DNA from: Legionella genomosp. 1
GTDB lineage: Bacteria > Pseudomonadota > Gammaproteobacteria > Legionellales > Legionellaceae
Direction: 5' to 3'
DNA length: 29,606 nucleotides
Assembly: GCA_945889365.1 (NCBI GenBank)
Contig: CAMDBQ010000001.1
Coordinates: forward strand, 1-29,606
Under the pieces are notes generated by a model. The model ran no database searches. It saw only the letters and a list, made by a program, of their open reading frames with translations, and was not told the origin of the DNA. This document shows, in pieces, positions 21,307 through 29,606 of the stretch. Positions within the stretch are counted from its first letter, which is position 1. Each line of letters starts with the position of its first letter. The position numbers and the translations under genes are program-made.

Positions 21307-22410
21307 ATGCAGAGCATAATGATTACCGGAGCGGGTAAAATTGGCAGCTTAATTGCTTGCTTGTTGGCTGAGACGCATGATTATCAGGTTCATCTGGCTG
21401 ACTTGAATTTTAGCGGCACAGACGTTTCGAGGTTATTGGCTGTCATGCCGGAAATTAAAACGGTGATCATGGATGTGACTGATCAAGTGTCTCTGCAAAC
21501 GTATTTTAAAAAGCATAAAATAATTGCTGTTATTTCTAGTTTACCTTATTTTCTAAATACCCACGTGGCGTGCGTTGCACATAATATGAAGGCGCATTAC
21601 TTTGATTTGACTGAAGACACTACGGTGGCCAAATCTGTCAAAGCCATTGCATTAGGAGCTGAAACAGCGTTTGTTCCTCAATGTGGTCTTGCGCCTGGTT
21701 TTATCAGCATTGTAGCCAATAGCTTGTTACAGACATTTGAAGAATGCCATCATGCCAAGCTGCGTGTTGGTGCACTCCCGCAACACACCACCAATGCACT
21801 GCATTATTCATTGACCTGGTCTACCGATGGTCTTATTAATGAATACGGTAATCTTTGCTACGGCATTGAAGCAGGGGAGCCATGCGTATCTAAACCTTTA
21901 GAAGGACTTGAGTCGATTGAACTGGATGGGTGTGATTATGAAGCGTTTAATACATCCGGCGGATTGGGAAGTTTGGGCGAACTGTATGCGGGCAAAATTC
22001 AGAGTCTAAATTACAAGACCATACGCTATCCAGGCCATTGTGACAGAATGAAATTTTTGATGAATGATCTTAAATTAAATGACGATCGTGACACATTAAA
22101 ACGTATTCTTGAGCATGCTATACCCAAGACTTATCAAGATGTGGTGTTGATTTATGTCTTGGTTGAGGGCATAAAAAACGGTGAGTTGATTGAAGAAAGC
22201 TATTTTAAGAAAATTTATCCAAAGCTGATTCGTGGACTGGAATGGTCTGCCATTCAGGTTGCCACCGCATCAGGCGTTTGTGCGGTTGTTGAACTGGTTT
22301 TAAACCAGAAAAATGGGTTTCATGGTCTGGTGTTGCAAGAGAGTTTTAAATTGGCCGATGTGTTGGATAATCGGTTTGGACAGCATTTCGATACTTACAC
22401 GGGAAATTAA
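21307..22410 (+). CDS. Saccharopine dehydrogenase family protein
   Basis: A 367-residue NAD(P)-dependent enzyme with a Rossmann opening MITGAGKIGSLIACLLAE. CGLAPGFISIVANSLLQ (about 126-142) and GGLGSLGELYAGK (about 218-230) belong to the Lys9-like/saccharopine dehydrogenase family. The family oxidises saccharopine to aminoadipate semialdehyde plus glutamate, or the reverse. The next gene encodes an ALDH7-type enzyme that would oxidise the semialdehyde, which favours the catabolic direction. ATG 21307 is chosen because AAGGAG (21292-21297) lies 9 bases upstream; the ATG at 21298 touches that site. The stop is one base before the next start. No lysine-ketoglutarate reductase is nearby. Confidence 0.8.
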   Translation: MQSIMITGAGKIGSLIACLLAETHDYQVHLADLNFSGTDVSRLLAVMPEIKTVIMDVTDQVSLQTYFKKHKIIAVISSLPYFLNTHVACVAHNMKAHYFDLTEDTTVAKSVKAIALGAETAFVPQCGLAPGFISIVANSLLQTFEECHHAKLRVGALPQHTTNALHYSLTWSTDGLINEYGNLCYGIEAGEPCVSKPLEGLESIELDGCDYEAFNTSGGLGSLGELYAGKIQSLNYKTIRYPGHCDRMKFLMNDLKLNDDRDTLKRILEHAIPKTYQDVVLIYVLVEGIKNGELIEESYFKKIYPKLIRGLEWSAIQVATASGVCAVVELVLNQKNGFHGLVLQESFKLADVLDNRFGQHFDTYTGN

Positions 22411-22411
22411 A

Positions 22412-23929
22412 ATGGATTTATTAACGCATCTGAATATTCAATCAAAAAACCCCGGAGCCTATAGCGGGCATACTTGGAAAGGTGAATTAAACGGCCCTAA
22501 TCTTCAATCCATAAACCCTGCTACTAACGAGCAAATTGCTGACGTTGCAACCTGTAGCATCCAGGATTATCACGAAGTGATGGAACGCGCTCAACAGGCT
22601 TTTCTTGCCTGGCGTATTGTACCTGCTCCTCAGCGCGGGGACATTATTCGGCAAATTGGCCAAGCCTTACGAGAATACAAAGATCATCTAGGCAGTCTGG
22701 TTTCGCTGGAAATGGGGAAGTCTAAACAAGAGGGCGATGGCGAAGTGCAGGAAATGATTGATATTGCTGATTTTGCAGTGGGTCAAGCACGTATGTTATA
22801 TGGGAATACCATGCACTCTGAACGTCCTGAGCATCGCATGTATGAGCAATGGCATCCTTATGGCGTTGTTGGTGTGATTTCGGCATTTAATTTTCCTGTC
22901 GCGGTTTGGGCGTGGAATGCATTTATCGCCGCTATATGCGGTAATGTAACTATTTGGAAGCCTTCTTCAAAAGTTCCTTTATGTGCGATTGCCGTGCAAA
23001 ACATATGCAATCAAGTGCTGAAAAAAAATAATTGCCCGGCCATTTTTTCATTGATTATCCCTTCATCGCATGACATCGGAACCACCATGGTCAATGATTC
23101 ACGTATGCCGTTGATTTCTTTCACCGGATCGACTGCTGTAGGCAAGGATATTGCAGTTAAGGTGGCAGGTCGTTTTGGTCGTAGTATTCTTGAATTAGGC
23201 GGGAATAATGCGATTATAGTTGATGAATCAGCGGATCTGGCTTTGGCAATCCCGGCGATTGTATTTGGAGCAGTGGGAACAGCCGGGCAGCGTTGTACAT
23301 CCACAAGGCGCTTGTTTGTACACGCTTCAATTTATCAAGATGTGCTTCAACACTTGCAACGCGCTTATGCACAAATTACGATTGGTCATCCATTGGATAA
23401 TAAAAATCTTATGGGACCCTTGATTGATAAGCAAGCGGTTGAGCTGTTTAAAAAAGCCTTGATTCGGATCAATGATGCCGGTGGTGAGGTTCTTTTTGGC
23501 GGTGAAGTGATTAAACGCGCAGGCAATTTTGTACAGCCCACGTTGGTGTCTGGTTTAGAGAATAACAATCCTATTGTGCAGGAAGAAACATTTGCGCCGA
23601 TTCTTTATTTGATGCCCTACTCCAATCTGGAAGACGCCATTGCTTTGCAAAATGCGGTACCTCAGGGACTCTCATCTGCATTATTTACTCAGCATTTAAA
23701 GCATGCAGAATACTATTTAAGCGTACAAGGCAGTGATTGCGGCATTGCGAATATTAATATTGGTACGTCAGGCGCTGAAATTGGTGGCGCTTTTGGTGGT
23801 GAAAAAGAAACCGGTGGCGGGCGTGAATCGGGATCGGATGCGTGGAAGGCATATATGCGCCGTCAGACCAATACGATTAATTGGGGAAGTACTTTGCCGT
23901 TGGCACAGGGGATACGGTTTCCGATTTAA
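22412..23929 (+). CDS. Aldehyde dehydrogenase, ALDH7 type (aminoadipate-semialdehyde dehydrogenase)
   Basis: A 505-residue NAD-dependent aldehyde dehydrogenase resembling ALDH7A1/antiquitin and bacterial AmaB, which oxidise alpha-aminoadipate semialdehyde (or its cyclic form piperideine-6-carboxylate) to aminoadipate. SAFNFPVAVWAWN and WKPSSKVPL bind cofactor, Glu261 in ELGGNN is the general base, and Cys295 in GTAGQRCTS is the nucleophile. The C-terminal GGAFGGEKETGGGRESGSD is typical of ALDH7. ATG 22412 lies one base after the previous stop, so translation is coupled. Substrate assignment rests on subfamily resemblance plus the neighbouring saccharopine dehydrogenase. Confidence 0.88.
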   Translation: MDLLTHLNIQSKNPGAYSGHTWKGELNGPNLQSINPATNEQIADVATCSIQDYHEVMERAQQAFLAWRIVPAPQRGDIIRQIGQALREYKDHLGSLVSLEMGKSKQEGDGEVQEMIDIADFAVGQARMLYGNTMHSERPEHRMYEQWHPYGVVGVISAFNFPVAVWAWNAFIAAICGNVTIWKPSSKVPLCAIAVQNICNQVLKKNNCPAIFSLIIPSSHDIGTTMVNDSRMPLISFTGSTAVGKDIAVKVAGRFGRSILELGGNNAIIVDESADLALAIPAIVFGAVGTAGQRCTSTRRLFVHASIYQDVLQHLQRAYAQITIGHPLDNKNLMGPLIDKQAVELFKKALIRINDAGGEVLFGGEVIKRAGNFVQPTLVSGLENNNPIVQEETFAPILYLMPYSNLEDAIALQNAVPQGLSSALFTQHLKHAEYYLSVQGSDCGIANINIGTSGAEIGGAFGGEKETGGGRESGSDAWKAYMRRQTNTINWGSTLPLAQGIRFPI

Positions 23930-23949
23930 TGTATAAGGAGTTAAATACA

Positions 23950-26316
23950 ATGCAAGAACCATTCATCATTAAAAAAATAGCAGTACTCGGCGCGGGTGTT
24001 ATGGGCGCACAAATTGCCGCTCATTGTGTTAATGCAGGCATTGAAACATTACTATTTGATCTCGCACCCAAAGAAGGCAAGCATAGTGCCATCGTAGATA
24101 ATGCGATTACCAATCTGACAAAAATAAAGCCAACGCCGTTGGCTACTCCGCAAACAGCTGGATTATTAAAATCTTGCAACTACACAGATAATTTACCTGA
24201 ACTAGGCGACTGTGATTTGATTGTCGAGGCGATCGCTGAACGCCTGGATTGGAAAGAAGACTTATATCGTCGTGTCGCACCCCATTTAAATGATCATGCC
24301 ATTTTAGTAACAAACACCTCCGGATTAAGCATCAATGCTCTGGCTTCTGTGTTACCTGACAGCCTGCGCCACCGTTTTTGCGGCGTGCATTTTTTCAATC
24401 CTCCACGTTATATGCATTTGGCCGAATTGACACCAACCTCGACTACATCACCTGAGTTACTAAATAATCTTGAAAGCTGGTTAACCAGTCGCTTAGGCAA
24501 AGGGGTAGTACGTGCCAAAGATACACCCGATTTTATTGCCAATCGCATCGGCGTTTTCTCGCTGTTGGCAACGTTACATCATGCGAAAGCATTCGAACTG
24601 GGTCTGGATGAAGTGGATGCGTTGACTGGGGCGCTACTGGGAAGGCCGAAATCAGCCACGTTCCGTACCATGGATGTCGTAGGACTCGATACGATGCAAC
24701 ATGTAGTACACACCATGCAAGCGCATTTGACGGACGATCCTTGGCATGCTGCATTCAAGCTGCCTGATTGGTTAGTGGGGATGATTCAAACAGGCCATCT
24801 CGGTCAAAAAAGCGGGCAAGGCATTTATCGAAAACAAGGCAAGGCAATTGAAGTGTATGATGTTGCTTTAGCTGATTATCGTATAGCGCAAGGTGAGGTC
24901 TGTTCAGAAGTCAAAGCCATTATGAAGTTGAGCCATGCTCGTAAACGTATGCAGCAGTTAATAGCATGCGATCACCCTCAAGCCCGATTTTTGGCCGCCT
25001 GTTTTCGAGATTTATTTCATTATTGTGCATTTCATCTGGAAGGCATTGCCGAAAACGTACGCGATGTGGATTTAGCCATTCGATGGGGATTTGGTTGGGC
25101 TCAAGGACCATTTGAAACATGGCAAGCGGCAGGCGTTGCTGATATGCGTAAATTTGTGGAGCGCTCAATGGCTGAAGGGGAATCCATGAGTTCGGCACAA
25201 TTACCAGCCTGGTGTGAAACGATTGCTGATTTTTATACTAAAAACGGTGCGTTTTCCCCCGCGACCGCTAAATTTATAGGTCGTAGTCAATTGCCGGTTT
25301 ATAAACGTCAGTTTTTCCCTGACCCCGTGATGTTAGAAGAGCCGCTGTCATCAACCACTTTATTTGAAAACGAAGGGGTGCGTTTATGGCATCTAAAAGA
25401 CGATGTTGCGGTGATTAATTTCAAGAGCAAAGCGAGTGCCATAGGTCAATCGGTTATTGATGGATTCAATCAAGCTTTGGATATCGCAGAACGCCAATGT
25501 CAGGGTGTGATTATTTACCAGCACGATGAAAATAATTTTAGTGCGGGCGCTAACTTGCGTGAAGTGGCTACCCTGATCCAGGCTGGTCAATTGAATGTTG
25601 TGGATGACATGATTGGCAATTTTCAAAAAATGGTCATGCGCATGAAGTACAGCGCTATTCCAACGATAGCTGCATTAAGAGGGCGCGCACTGGGCGGTGG
25701 TTGTGAATTGATGATGCATTGCAGCAGCGTGATGGCAGCGTTTGAATCTTATCCTGGATTAGTTGAGATAGGCGTAGGACTTATTCCAGCCGGGGGTGGT
25801 TGTAAAGAAATGGCACTTCGTGCTGCCGCTAAGGCACAAGGCACCGATTTGATGGCGCACATCCGTCCTTATTTCGAACAAATCGCAACAGCAACCGTTG
25901 CCAGCAGCGCGCCTGATGCGTTGCAACGGGGGTATTTGCAAGCAAAAGACAACTGGGTCATGCATAAAAACGAAGTGCTTTATGCTGCTCTTGGCAAAGT
26001 AAAATCCATGCAAGCCGCGAATTATATGGCTCCATTATCAACCCGATTTGCTGTTGCAGGCCGTGAAGGCCATGCGTTGTTACGGGTGGGTTTGGTGAAT
26101 TGGCTTGAAGGTGGGCTTATTTCCCAGTACGACTATTTCCTGGCAAATCAATTGGCACAGGTATTATGTGGTGGCGAGGTGAATCAAGGCGAGCTGGTCG
26201 ATGAAGCCTGGATGCTAAAGCTGGAAAAAAACGCGTTTATGACGCTAGCGGCGGATCCGTTGACGCACGCGAGGATTGGGTATTTGTTGGAAACGGGCAA
26301 GCCGTTACGAAATTAA
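23950..26316 (+). CDS. 3-hydroxyacyl-CoA dehydrogenase/enoyl-CoA hydratase, FadN type
   Basis: A 788-residue bifunctional beta-oxidation enzyme with the dehydrogenase first and the hydratase last, the order of Bacillus FadN and opposite to E. coli FadB. The NAD-binding motif is VLGAGVMGAQIAAH (12-25), and GVHFFNPPRYMHLAEL (about 143-158) holds the catalytic His region. The crotonase domain starts near residue 475: FSAGANLRE forms part of the oxyanion hole, and Glu586 (GGGCELMMH) and Glu606 (LVEIGVG) match the two catalytic glutamates. ATG 23950 has an AAGGAG site 9-10 bases upstream and lies 20 bases after the previous stop. The thiolase follows 77 bases downstream. Confidence 0.9.
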   Translation: MQEPFIIKKIAVLGAGVMGAQIAAHCVNAGIETLLFDLAPKEGKHSAIVDNAITNLTKIKPTPLATPQTAGLLKSCNYTDNLPELGDCDLIVEAIAERLDWKEDLYRRVAPHLNDHAILVTNTSGLSINALASVLPDSLRHRFCGVHFFNPPRYMHLAELTPTSTTSPELLNNLESWLTSRLGKGVVRAKDTPDFIANRIGVFSLLATLHHAKAFELGLDEVDALTGALLGRPKSATFRTMDVVGLDTMQHVVHTMQAHLTDDPWHAAFKLPDWLVGMIQTGHLGQKSGQGIYRKQGKAIEVYDVALADYRIAQGEVCSEVKAIMKLSHARKRMQQLIACDHPQARFLAACFRDLFHYCAFHLEGIAENVRDVDLAIRWGFGWAQGPFETWQAAGVADMRKFVERSMAEGESMSSAQLPAWCETIADFYTKNGAFSPATAKFIGRSQLPVYKRQFFPDPVMLEEPLSSTTLFENEGVRLWHLKDDVAVINFKSKASAIGQSVIDGFNQALDIAERQCQGVIIYQHDENNFSAGANLREVATLIQAGQLNVVDDMIGNFQKMVMRMKYSAIPTIAALRGRALGGGCELMMHCSSVMAAFESYPGLVEIGVGLIPAGGGCKEMALRAAAKAQGTDLMAHIRPYFEQIATATVASSAPDALQRGYLQAKDNWVMHKNEVLYAALGKVKSMQAANYMAPLSTRFAVAGREGHALLRVGLVNWLEGGLISQYDYFLANQLAQVLCGGEVNQGELVDEAWMLKLEKNAFMTLAADPLTHARIGYLLETGKPLRN

Positions 26317-26333
26317 ATACATTGTAAATTAAA

Positions 26334-26362
26334 TGTAGGGGCTCGCGGCGCGCGCGCCTACA
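26334..26362. repeat. GC-rich palindrome between the fadN-like and thiolase genes
   Basis: TGTAGG (26334-26339) pairs with CCTACA (26357-26362) around a very GC-rich centre (GGCTCGCGGCGCGCGCG). It differs sharply in composition from its AT-rich flanks and looks like a dispersed intergenic repeat. No T run follows, so readthrough into the thiolase gene is likely. Confidence 0.55.
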
Positions 26363-26393
26363 GAATAATATCCTTGAACATGGAGCATCAAAC

Positions 26394-27578
26394 ATGACAA
26401 ACATATACATAGTAGACGTCCTACGCACACCCGTAGGCAAAGCCCCGCGCGGCGTATTCAAACATACGTTACCTGACGATCTGCTGGCACACACAATCAA
26501 AGCCCTGACAGCCCGTCAAGCCACCGTAGATTGGGAAGCCATCGGTGATGTCGTCATCGGCTGCGCCATGCCAGAAGCAGAGCAGGGAATGAATGTCGCA
26601 CGCATCGCGTCACTATTAGCCGATCTACCGCAATCCGTACCCGCCATGACGATCAATCGCTTTTGTTCTTCTGGCGTGCAAAGCATTGCCACAGCGGCAG
26701 CAAGCATCAGGCAAGGTGACATGTCACTGGCATTGGCCGGTGGGGTGGAAAGCATGTCGATGGTGCCGTTAGGTGGCAATAAATACACTGTAAACCCGGC
26801 TATTTTTAACAACGAACACATTGCAATCGCATATGGCATGGGCATCACTGCTGAAAAAGTAGCCCAGCGCTGGCAGGTTACTCGTGAACAACAAGACGAA
26901 TTCGCCGCAGAAAGCCACCGACGCGCCGTGGCTGCACAACAACGTGGTGATTTTCAAGCTGAAATCACACCTGTCACCATTATGGATCGACATGCGAATT
27001 TAGCTACATCAGAAGTCACCAGCAAACCGCGAATAATCATGAATGACGAAGGCCCTCGAGCCGAGACATCGTATGAAGCCATCGCACGGTTAAAGCCAGT
27101 ATTTGCAGCGAAAGGCACCGTAACAGCAGGCAATAGTTCACAAACCAGCGATGGGGCAGGGATTGCATTACTAGCCAGTGAAGCCGCATTAAAGGAATAT
27201 AACTTACAACCCATGGGTCGATTGCTCAGTTTCGCTGTTGCAGGCGCTCCCCCTGAAATCATGGGAATAGGCCCCATTCATGCTATTCCTCTGGCACTGA
27301 AACGCGCAGGCATAACCCTTGATCAACTGGATTGGATTGAGCTCAACGAAGCATTTGCCGCACAAGCGCTAGCGGTGATTAAAGAGCTTGATTTACCACG
27401 AGACAAAGTGAATCCATTAGGGGGTGCCATAGCATTAGGCCATCCGTTAGGCGCTACAGGAACAGTAAGAACCGCTACGTTATTGCATGGCTTGCGTCGA
27501 ACCAACGGTCGTTATGGCATGGTGACCATGTGTATTGGAACGGGAATGGGCGCAGCAGCTATTTTTGAAGCGCTATAG
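26394..27578 (+). CDS. fadA: Acetyl-CoA acyltransferase (3-ketoacyl-CoA thiolase)
   Basis: A 394-residue thiolase that cleaves 3-ketoacyl-CoA to acetyl-CoA and a shortened acyl-CoA. Nucleophile Cys91 lies in NRFCSSGVQSI, followed by the family motif GGVESMS. WIELNEAFAAQA, GGAIALGHPLGATG (catalytic His) and MCIGTGMGAAAIFE (second Cys) complete the active site. The start has a TGGAG site 8 bases upstream. Context with a FadN-type partner mirrors the Bacillus fadN-fadA pair, so a degradative role is favoured over biosynthetic acetoacetyl-CoA thiolase. No acyl-CoA dehydrogenase gene is adjacent. Confidence 0.93.
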   Translation: MTNIYIVDVLRTPVGKAPRGVFKHTLPDDLLAHTIKALTARQATVDWEAIGDVVIGCAMPEAEQGMNVARIASLLADLPQSVPAMTINRFCSSGVQSIATAAASIRQGDMSLALAGGVESMSMVPLGGNKYTVNPAIFNNEHIAIAYGMGITAEKVAQRWQVTREQQDEFAAESHRRAVAAQQRGDFQAEITPVTIMDRHANLATSEVTSKPRIIMNDEGPRAETSYEAIARLKPVFAAKGTVTAGNSSQTSDGAGIALLASEAALKEYNLQPMGRLLSFAVAGAPPEIMGIGPIHAIPLALKRAGITLDQLDWIELNEAFAAQALAVIKELDLPRDKVNPLGGAIALGHPLGATGTVRTATLLHGLRRTNGRYGMVTMCIGTGMGAAAIFEAL

Positions 27579-27644
27579 AAAAAATCAACTGGTATGTATC
27601 CCGGTAAACCGGTAACTCCGTATAAAGCACCATCTGAACATCCT

Positions 27645-27672
27645 AAAAAAAACTGCGGCCCGCTGCGCGGGC
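27645..27672 (-). terminator. Terminator for the DUF1566 gene
   Basis: On the minus strand GCCCGC-GCA-GCGGGC forms a 6-bp GC stem, followed after CGCAG by eight T. It lies 45 bases past the DUF1566 stop, between convergent transcription units. It may also slow transcripts coming from the thiolase gene. Confidence 0.7.
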
Positions 27673-27716
27673 GCTATTTGTGTCAACAACAAGGTCAACT
27701 GAAAAGGGGTGAAGGG

Positions 27717-29147
27717 CTAAAGGGTTAAAGCCCGGGAACAACGGACACCAAGCGTGAGGAACTTACCGAGGCTGCTCTGACCGCTGCCGCCGCCTGACGC
27801 GAAGACCTGGAGCCACGCGGTGCCAGTCGGATCACCTGAGTTCTCGGTAGAGCTCCAGTAGCCGCCAGCCAAGCATGAAGTGCCTGTGCAAGAGGTTAAC
27901 AACAGCGAAGGCAGGTTGGTCACCATGTTAGGCGTACCCGATACGCAACCAGAACCATTGGCTGCCGGTCCCATCTCACATATGGCTGGTAAATACCAGT
28001 CTGTAAAACCCCCGATGCTGGCCTTGCAGAGGCCTGATGCGTATTGTGTTAATGGGGTTGGTGCGGCTCCTCCCGATGCTCTATTCGCGTTGTAATACGT
28101 GACGATGTTGGTGGTGTCACATGAGCCATCAGTTCTACCATTGCAGGCAGATTGGCCTGTTATCTGCCCTGAACTGGGGATAGGACTTGCGCTCGTGGAT
28201 GTTTCAGAAATCCCGAAAATGGCTATATAACTGACGGTGGTACCCGAACCGTCAGAACTCCATATAATCCCATTCGGGTATGCGGCTGCCTGGTCTGTCA
28301 CTGCGGCCACTTTTCCGCCGATACTGCCCGTTATGGGCGTCGTATCATCAATCGAGTATATAAATCCTGATTGATACACGCTGGCCAATGCCACTATGTT
28401 TAGCGTGGGCGTTAGGGCGTTGGTATTTGCCCCCTGAACACTGAGGGTAATCGGCGTTGGGTTGGTGTTATAGGCTGCGGCACTCGCGGTAGCACCAGGT
28501 GTGATGGTTAATACGCACGTGCCTGCAGGTGCTATGTTTCCACAGCTGGCTGGCGCTATGGTCGTGCCCGCTGGCAATGCGGGGGATGGGCTGTACGTCA
28601 CGCTGCTTGCAGTTGATGTACCTGTGTTGGTGAAGGTGATTGTTCTTGGTACGCCGCTTGTTTTAAGTGCCAGTGTAGTGACGCTTGCGCTAATCGTTGT
28701 AGACAGGCTGACGGGAGGGGTCACCATAATACTTAAGCTATTGCTTTGACTGGGCTGATAACACTGTAACGGACTCGGATTGCCATCGGGCCCTTGCTGA
28801 CAAACTTTCGGGCCGGCATTAATATCTGCGTTTAATGCACTGCCTGTAATCAACAATGTTAGAGTGCAAGACGGATTACCGCCTGACAAGGTAAACGGAT
28901 TAGGGCAGTTCCCTGCCGTAGTGGTTTGTGTGATGCCGGTTATGGGCACCATCATCAGCGTATGGGGTGCTGGCGACTGATTGGTGACTCGATATTGCAC
29001 GGTGGCTGTCGAATTGGAGGGTACGGATAGCGTGGTGGGTGTTAGAGGTGTAAATGTCCATACCGGACTGCCTGCTTGAGAGGTTGTAGCCATGGTCAGG
29101 GCGGCTGCACCCAGTAACAAAGGCATCATGCGTTTATTGTTCATCAT
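27717..29147 (-). CDS. Secreted DUF1566 domain protein with Ig-like repeats
   Basis: A 476-residue exported protein. A signal peptide covers about 1-25 (LLLGAAALTMATTSQA). Two beta-rich Ig-like domains follow (about 28-145 and 150-255), rich in Thr/Ser/Pro, with TVQYRVTNQSPAPHTL and TITFTNTGTSTASSVTYS; cysteines near 80-95 and 202-211 could form disulfides. The C-terminal DUF1566/Lcl-type domain (about 265-476) has GFTDWYLPAICEM, YWSSTE and GVRCSRALTL. It is probably a surface or secreted adhesin-like protein; the Legionella collagen-like Lcl protein carries a related C-terminal domain. It lies 10 bases after the barrel gene, whose stop overlaps its AAGGA site, so the two are co-translated. 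Confidence 0.78.
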   Translation of the reverse strand: MMNNKRMMPLLLGAAALTMATTSQAGSPVWTFTPLTPTTLSVPSNSTATVQYRVTNQSPAPHTLMMVPITGITQTTTAGNCPNPFTLSGGNPSCTLTLLITGSALNADINAGPKVCQQGPDGNPSPLQCYQPSQSNSLSIMVTPPVSLSTTISASVTTLALKTSGVPRTITFTNTGTSTASSVTYSPSPALPAGTTIAPASCGNIAPAGTCVLTITPGATASAAAYNTNPTPITLSVQGANTNALTPTLNIVALASVYQSGFIYSIDDTTPITGSIGGKVAAVTDQAAAYPNGIIWSSDGSGTTVSYIAIFGISETSTSASPIPSSGQITGQSACNGRTDGSCDTTNIVTYYNANRASGGAAPTPLTQYASGLCKASIGGFTDWYLPAICEMGPAANGSGCVSGTPNMVTNLPSLLLTSCTGTSCLAGGYWSSTENSGDPTGTAWLQVFASGGGSGQSSLGKFLTLGVRCSRALTL

Positions 29148-29157
29148 TAGAGAGTCC

Positions 29158-29606
29158 TTACGAGAGATAACTTAAGCTAAATTGAAGTCCATTGGTGTAC
29201 AGGTGACTCAACGACAACCCTTGCCCCATGGTTTGACCTGATGCGCGCGCCAGCTGGCTTTGACCCCAGTCCGCAAACTCATACCCCATACCGGCCTGCC
29301 AATGCTGGTTTATCGCGCGCTGCACGCCAATACCTACGGTATACGTAAAGGCCGTTGTGGTGTTGGATTGGAAATTAGGCGTGGGTGTTGCTTGAAAAAG
29401 CGTTGGTGTTGACGTGAAATGACGGGCTTGGTTAAAACCCACGCCTAAACTCCCGCTGACATAAGGTTTAAATGCATGACCTAAGTCTTTAATGAGTTTT
29501 CCTTTCACTGCAATGTGGGTGTGCTGGACGTTGTAGGCGTAATTGAAGTTATTAAACTGCGGCAATGCATCATCCCAGATACTGCCTGACAGATTGGCAT
29601 TGCTGG
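29158..29606 (-). CDS. Outer-membrane beta-barrel protein, C-terminal part (runs off the window)
   Basis: At least 148 residues of the C-terminal part of an outer-membrane barrel. Alternating-hydrophobicity strands are visible: HTHIAVKGKLIKD, FKPYVSGSLGVGFNQAR, FTYTVGIGVQRAI, WQAGMGYEFADWG and a final TNGLQFSLSYLS. The pattern resembles small 8-stranded OmpA/OmpW-like barrels. The reading frame is open to the window edge, so the signal peptide and first strands lie beyond it. It is transcribed ahead of the DUF1566 gene with only 10 bases between them, which suggests linked surface functions. Confidence 0.75.
   Translation of the reverse strand, partial: SNANLSGSIWDDALPQFNNFNYAYNVQHTHIAVKGKLIKDLGHAFKPYVSGSLGVGFNQARHFTSTPTLFQATPTPNFQSNTTTAFTYTVGIGVQRAINQHWQAGMGYEFADWGQSQLARASGQTMGQGLSLSHLYTNGLQFSLSYLS

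Noticed and set aside
23950..26316. E. coli-type FadB
   Set aside because: The dehydrogenase domain is N-terminal and the hydratase C-terminal, the reverse of FadB.
1..29606. CRISPR array or recognised anti-phage cassette
   Set aside because: No regularly spaced direct repeats with unique spacers and no Cas, restriction-modification or toxin-antitoxin pair was found. The only short-period tandem repeats are the in-gene units at 3519-3566 and the GTAA array near 3203.

Overview
The window reads as chromosomal DNA of a gammaproteobacterium, most likely a member of the Legionellales (Legionella/Coxiella/Aquicella type). This is inferred from protein resemblance, the pgsA-tRNA(Gly)-tRNA(Cys)-tRNA(Leu) order shared with gammaproteobacteria including E. 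coli, the mid-to-low GC content, small cell-envelope genes and abundant degenerate insertion sequences. The genus cannot be fixed from the sequence alone.

Layout. Positions 1-2.9 kb: the 5' end of rne (minus strand) with a strikingly structured untranslated leader, divergent from rluC, an overlapping HAD phosphatase and pgsA. Positions 2.86-3.2 kb: a strong promoter and three tRNAs (Gly-GCC, Cys-GCA, Leu-UAA); an intrinsic-terminator-like hairpin separates the first from the other two, and tRNA-Cys is atypical. Positions 3.2-4.9 kb: a probable old integration scar, an Rpn/PD-(D/E)XK nuclease-transposase and a Mth938-like protein. Positions 4.9-8.7 kb: alaC, an RpfE/phosphoglycerate-mutase-like protein and recJ, followed by a 25-bp-stem inverted repeat. 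Positions 8.7-11.6 kb: envelope functions (small lipoprotein, Tim44-N-like membrane protein, cytochrome c5, L,D-transpeptidase lipoprotein, DUF1189 membrane protein). Positions 11.8-17.9 kb, minus strand: lnt, purB, nadB and nadA, covering lipoprotein maturation, purine synthesis and the aspartate route to NAD.

Positions 17.9-21.3 kb are an accessory island made of fragments of a group II intron reverse transcriptase and of transposases that look like the IS4, ISKra4, ISL3 and IS6 families. Inside it sits one intact gene encoding a bacterial ionotropic-glutamate-receptor-like protein whose pore segment lacks the potassium-channel TVGYG signature. This is the most unusual gene in the window.

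Positions 21.3-27.6 kb hold a catabolic run: saccharopine dehydrogenase, ALDH7-type semialdehyde dehydrogenase, a FadN-type hydroxyacyl-CoA dehydrogenase/enoyl-CoA hydratase and a thiolase. Together they would take saccharopine to aminoadipate and run the last three steps of fatty-acid beta-oxidation. The first gene starts only about 20 bp from the edge of the IS debris. Positions 27.7-29.6 kb hold a secreted DUF1566 protein and the end of an outer-membrane beta-barrel gene, in one minus-strand unit.
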